Assembly (NCBI GenBank): GCA_031267205.1
Contig: JAIRZN010000027.1
Location: 1-9,642, forward strand
Source: Tannerellaceae bacterium
GTDB taxonomy: Bacteria; Bacteroidota; Bacteroidia; Bacteroidales; Tannerellaceae
Reading direction: 5' to 3'
Length of the DNA stretch: 9,642 nucleotides
Positions 7,267 to 9,642 of this stretch are shown piece by piece. The notes below the pieces were generated by a model that saw only the letters and a program-made list of their open reading frames with translations, did no database searches and was not told where the DNA came from. The translations under genes and the position numbers were made by a program. Each line of letters opens with the position of its first letter. The stretch's first letter is position 1.

Positions 7267-7298
7267 CAAAGTTATTAATGTTTTTGGGATTCGCCAAT
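7267..7298 (-). promoter_or_regulatory. Probable Bacteroides-type promoter for pheT
   Basis: Reading the minus strand, TAACTTTG (7267-7274) matches the Bacteroides sigma-ABfr -7 consensus TAnnTTTG exactly. ATTG (7295-7298) fits the -33 TTTG element in 3 of 4 bases, 20 nt upstream. Predicted transcription would begin near 7260, giving an about 30-nt leader to the pheT ATG. The promoter straddles the stop codon of the TIGR02757 gene. It may supplement read-through from that gene. Not tested. Confidence 0.5.
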
Positions 7299-8027
7299 GC
7301 CGAACAGGGCAAAATCGTATTTAATAGGGTCTTCCGGGCAGTATTCCCGCAACTTCGCCGTGAGTTGCTCCACCGTTACGCGGTCGTTTTGTTTCCGCTC
7401 TATCAGCCCCAGCTCGCGCCCAACGCGCGCTACGTGCACGTCGAGCGGTATCATGAGCGACGAAGGTTTGACGGCTTTCCATACGCCGAGGTCGACCACG
7501 CCGTCGTCGCGGCACAACCAGCGCAGCATAAGGTTGATGCGTTTACAGGCCGAACCGTCCTTGTGCAGCGAGCCTTTGGATTGGGATATATGTTTTGAAT
7601 ATTCGCCGTTGGCTGCGTAAAAGGCTTCGCGAAGGCGCATTATGCCGTCCCAGACATCTGCCTGGCGAAACAAATCTTCGATGCCTCCACCACATTTATA
7701 TATAGCAAAGAATCCTTTGCACATATAAATAAAATCACGCCCGAAGAATGTGCGGTGAATATTCATCAACGGGTCGATATTCCGCCACTCTTCGCTGGTT
7801 ATAAAGTCATACGGCCGGCCGCCCATAATGTTGAAAAGCATCTTTTCGCAGGCGTTGATAATCTGTTTCCTGTTTCCCCAGGCAATGGTCGAAACCAGGA
7901 GGGCGGCGACTTCAATATCGCGAATATTCGTAAACATCTTTGGAAATTGCACGGGATCACCCACGACAAATGCATGGCTGTTGTATCTATCCGCCATCTC
8001 GTCCAAGTAATTTTTCAAGTCGTTCAT
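7275..8027 (-). CDS. TIGR02757/DUF2400 family protein, HhH-GPD-like
   Basis: A 250-residue cytosolic protein of unassigned function that matches the TIGR02757 (DUF2400) family along its length. Family blocks seen are RDIEVAALLVSTIAWGNRKQI (36-56 region), KRINLMLRWLCRDDGVVDLGVW (162-183 region), LMIPLDVHVARVGRELGL (191-208) and PEDPIKYDFALFGIGE (231-246). The PLDVHVARV block resembles the Asp-containing VDTHIxRV segment of HhH-GPD DNA glycosylases such as endonuclease III, so Asp196 may be the counterpart of the catalytic Asp. That points to nucleic-acid base excision or binding, as inference only. No Fe-S cysteine cluster is evident at the C-terminus. Start: the ATG at 8025-8027 (MNDLKNYLDE) is preferred over a TTG four codons upstream. 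The gene follows a terminator and sits 46 nt before pheT, so it probably leads the cluster. Confidence 0.85.
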   Translation of the reverse strand: MNDLKNYLDEMADRYNSHAFVVGDPVQFPKMFTNIRDIEVAALLVSTIAWGNRKQIINACEKMLFNIMGGRPYDFITSEEWRNIDPLMNIHRTFFGRDFIYMCKGFFAIYKCGGGIEDLFRQADVWDGIMRLREAFYAANGEYSKHISQSKGSLHKDGSACKRINLMLRWLCRDDGVVDLGVWKAVKPSSLMIPLDVHVARVGRELGLIERKQNDRVTVEQLTAKLREYCPEDPIKYDFALFGIGESQKH

Positions 8028-8049
8028 TGCTGATAACAATTAAGCTGTC

Positions 8050-8084
8050 AAAAAACAGAGACGCAGCAAACACCGCGCCTCCGT
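8050..8084 (-). terminator. Intrinsic terminator after the DUF6261-like gene
   Basis: On the minus strand a 12-bp stem, ACGGAGGCGCGG (8073-8084) with CTGCGTCTCTGT (8055-8066), closes a 6-nt loop (8067-8072), with three G-U pairs. It is followed directly by a T tract (8050-8055). It begins 37 nt after the DUF6261-like stop and ends 22 nt before the next ATG. On the plus strand the same hairpin is not followed by a T run, so it should work in one direction only. It separates the DUF6261-like gene from the housekeeping cluster. Confidence 0.85.
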
Positions 8085-8121
8085 AATAACAAAACAATCC
8101 AAAAAAAAATATGAAACTTGC

Positions 8122-9258
8122 TTATTTGCCGATTGAGGAAGGCCATTCGAGTTTGGAAATTACGGTCAGTAGGACGTTGTTTGCGTTGAACACTTTGCCG
8201 CTGCACGCGCCATTGCTCTGCATCGGCCACCTGAAGACGAGGTCGCTGCGCGGCGGTCCGACGATTAGGCCCACAGCCTTCCCGCTTTCCACACTAAACT
8301 GTTTTATAGGAAACTCGCTGACGTCTTTTATGTCGTTCGCCAGTAGCTTCAGCTTGCCGTCTGTGGCTGCCGGATAGAGGGCGGATGCGAAAGCTTTCTG
8401 GTCGGCCATGACGAGCAACATGCGGTCTTCGCCGAGTACCGTCTGTTCCGATACGGACAGGACAGGCGCTGCGGGGACTAACGGTTCGTCGCTGTCGTCA
8501 TTGCTATTGTCGTTGCCTTTCTTGCCCATCCAATATCCTATGCGCTCCATAACTCTTTCAAACTGATCTATTATGGCGTTGATGTAGTCGATTATTTCTC
8601 CAGCAGCCGTGACGTCCTTGCCTGCCAGCACGCCTTCAATGTAGACTACGTAAAGGCTTTGCGTAAAGAATTTAAAGGCTTTATTCACCTGGGCACGTAT
8701 CTTTCTCATCGTTCCCGTTGCTCCCGACGCTTCGAGTCTTTTGGCGCGTTCTTCGTAAAGGTTCATGAATTTATCGTTTGCTTCTCCCATCCTGCTTATG
8801 AGTGATTCTAACTTGAGCGTCTTCACTGCGGCGGCGTAGCGCGGCCTGGCCAAGTCCTGGATCATATTGATAATAAGGACGCCAACCTCCGTAATCGAGG
8901 CCCATCCGATAGCCTTGTAGATTTTAAGCACTTCGGTCAGTATCACGGCGGCCTCTTTTTCGGTTTCATCAAAATCGCCTGCCACCGTGTTTATCCTTTC
9001 GCGAAACACCGAAAATGCGTTATGCCTGGCGATGTTGGCTTCGCTGATGTAGTATTTTGTTTCTATTGACCATAAACTTTTCTTGAATATAACATCTTCC
9101 TGCTGGAACAGGTTGTAGAATATGTACCACGCCGATTGCGCTTCGGGGACGGCTGAAATGAGCGGGTTTATGTGCGTGGAAATGAATTTGTAGAAATCAA
9201 AATGATCTCCGTTTCTGAAGGAATGTACAATACTTACGTATTTTTTTACACTTTTCAT
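8122..9258 (-). CDS. DUF6261-like family protein with C-terminal extension
   Basis: Function unknown. The N-terminal about 240 residues are largely helical and match the layout I associate with Bacteroidota DUF6261 proteins: an opening stretch RNGDHFDFYKFI (15-26), a central SIETKYYISEANIARHNAF (64-82) and EKEAAVILTEVLKIYKAIGW (100-119), then INMIQDLARPRYAAAVKTL and EANDKFMNLYEERAKR (159-174). No signal peptide or membrane segment is clear. Residues 246-268 are a low-complexity Asn/Asp/Ser then Pro/Val/Ala linker. They lead to a separate about 110-residue module (269-378) of alternating hydrophobic strands that I do not recognise. The start ATG at 9256-9258 gives MKSVKKYVSI. It is followed by its own terminator, so it is a single-gene unit or is tied only to the repeat-bearing frame upstream. 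Family assignment is from memory of motifs. Confidence 0.7.
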   Translation of the reverse strand: MKSVKKYVSIVHSFRNGDHFDFYKFISTHINPLISAVPEAQSAWYIFYNLFQQEDVIFKKSLWSIETKYYISEANIARHNAFSVFRERINTVAGDFDETEKEAAVILTEVLKIYKAIGWASITEVGVLIINMIQDLARPRYAAAVKTLKLESLISRMGEANDKFMNLYEERAKRLEASGATGTMRKIRAQVNKAFKFFTQSLYVVYIEGVLAGKDVTAAGEIIDYINAIIDQFERVMERIGYWMGKKGNDNSNDDSDEPLVPAAPVLSVSEQTVLGEDRMLLVMADQKAFASALYPAATDGKLKLLANDIKDVSEFPIKQFSVESGKAVGLIVGPPRSDLVFRWPMQSNGACSGKVFNANNVLLTVISKLEWPSSIGK

Positions 9259-9642
9259 ATGGATAATAAATTTGTTGATTTGTAAACTGGTCGCGAATAT
9301 AATGATTTTTTATTTTCCAAGCTCTTTTCTGCCCGTCTTTTACAGTCTTTTTGATGTGAAAGCCCCGCAGAGGCCGCTTTCAGCCAATCCCAAGTGTGGG
9401 AAAACCCCAAATTGCCCTCATTGGTTAAAGAATATGTATGGGAAACCTCCAAATTGTTAACAGCGGTTAAAGAATATGTGTGGGATTTAACCAAAGAGCA
9501 GTCAACGGTTAAAGAACATGTATGGGAAACCTCCAAATTGTCAACATCGGTTAAAGAACATGTGTGGGATTTAACCAAAGAGTAGTCAACGGTTAAAAAA
9601 CATGTATGGGAAACCTCCAAATTGCCTGACTTGGACTTTTCC
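9255..9642 (-). CDS. Doubtful repeat-bearing frame, open to the window edge
   Basis: A minus-strand frame runs from the window edge through the 42-bp array without a stop and ends in TGA overlapping the ATG of the DUF6261-like gene (ATGA). It would encode 14-residue repeats alternating LEVSHTCSLTxxxN- and LVKSHTxSLTxxxN-type units, then a Lys/Arg-rich tail (about 40 residues, KDCKRRAEKSLENKKSL). A TTG at 9618-9620 is the only in-view candidate start near the edge, and the frame is open upstream of it. The 42-bp unit is divisible by three, so long frames through it arise easily; the plus strand frame is also open for four units before a TAG at 9583-9585. There is no recognised domain. I list it because of the precise ATGA junction, but think it is more likely an open repeat than a gene. 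Confidence 0.2.
   Translation of the reverse strand, partial: EKSKSGNLEVSHTCFLTVDYSLVKSHTCSLTDVDNLEVSHTCSLTVDCSLVKSHTYSLTAVNNLEVSHTYSLTNEGNLGFSHTWDWLKAASAGLSHQKDCKRRAEKSLENKKSLYSRPVYKSTNLLSI
9294..9301 (-). promoter_or_regulatory. Possible -7 box for the DUF6261-like gene
   Basis: TATATTCG on the minus strand differs from the Bacteroides -7 consensus TAnnTTTG by one base, about 36 nt upstream of the ATG. A TTGG lies upstream but at a spacing (about 15 nt) shorter than usual. Weak candidate only. Confidence 0.25.
9358..9381. repeat. Short inverted repeat next to the 42-bp array
   Basis: GAAAGC (9358-9363) and GCTTTC (9376-9381) are perfect inverted 6-mers separated by 12 nt, at the boundary where the degenerate end of the 42-bp array stops. 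No T tract follows on either strand, so this is not called a terminator. Confidence 0.35.
9381..9632. repeat. 42-bp tandem repeat array, two alternating unit types
   Basis: Six contiguous 42-bp units: 9381-9422 (degenerate), 9423-9464, 9465-9506, 9507-9548, 9549-9590 and 9591-9632. The five good units share a first half starting GGTTAAAGAA and containing ATGTRTGGGA. The second half alternates: AACCTCCAAATTG in units 1, 3 and 5, and TTTAACCAAAGAG in units 2 and 4, so the higher-order period is 84 bp. Units 1-2 share AATATG while units 3-5 share AACATG. The array may continue past the window edge. There are no unique spacers, so it is not a CRISPR. Confidence 0.95.

Noticed and set aside
7229..7274. 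T-box or other leader control of pheT
   Set aside because: Only 46 nt separate the genes, with no room for a T-box and no leader peptide or terminator hairpin visible.
9381..9632. CRISPR array
   Set aside because: Units are contiguous, both halves recur, and there are no unique spacers or cas genes. It is a tandem minisatellite.

Overview
The window is a chromosomal stretch that looks like a gut-type Bacteroidota, most likely order Bacteroidales. The reasons are the protein families (a DUF6261-like protein, a TIGR02757/DUF2400 protein, FolC, YebC and a pheT unlinked to pheS), weak Shine-Dalgarno signals, and a sequence upstream of pheT that fits the Bacteroides sigma factor -33/-7 promoter pattern. 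The genus cannot be settled from the sequence; a Parabacteroides/Tannerellaceae-like origin is only a guess.

All seven convincing genes are on the minus strand, so transcription runs from high to low coordinates. At the upstream end (9259-9642) is a minisatellite of 42-bp units in two alternating types, reaching almost to the window edge. It is followed by a single gene for a DUF6261-like protein of unknown function (8122-9258), which ends in a good intrinsic terminator (8050-8084). A compact housekeeping cluster follows: a TIGR02757/DUF2400 protein (7275-8027), pheT (4763-7228, with its own probable promoter), a YebC/PmpR/TACO1-family protein (4009-4737), folC (2671-3993), an MFS transporter (1311-2669) and ispE (502-1314). 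Spacing inside the cluster is 46, 25, 15 and 1 nt and then a 4-nt overlap, so it is probably one operon or two overlapping transcripts. Its products serve phenylalanine-tRNA charging, translation/regulation, folate polyglutamylation, membrane transport and the MEP isoprenoid pathway. They share no single pathway.

Downstream of ispE (1-501) there is no credible gene. The region holds a mosaic of GC-rich palindromic repeats. Three copies of a hairpin unit (two direct, one inverted) lie at 48-80, 191-226 and 259-291. A second unit forms long inverted-repeat arms at 101-154 and 300-353. A third repeat type with a 40-bp internal period lies at 388-490.

I found no clear defence, mobile or biosynthetic system. 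The parts least explained by ordinary annotation are the alternating 42-bp array with its open minus-strand frame touching the DUF6261-like start codon, the nested palindromic mosaic after ispE, and the C9 tract / G-quadruplex-like run inside the 3' end of ispE.
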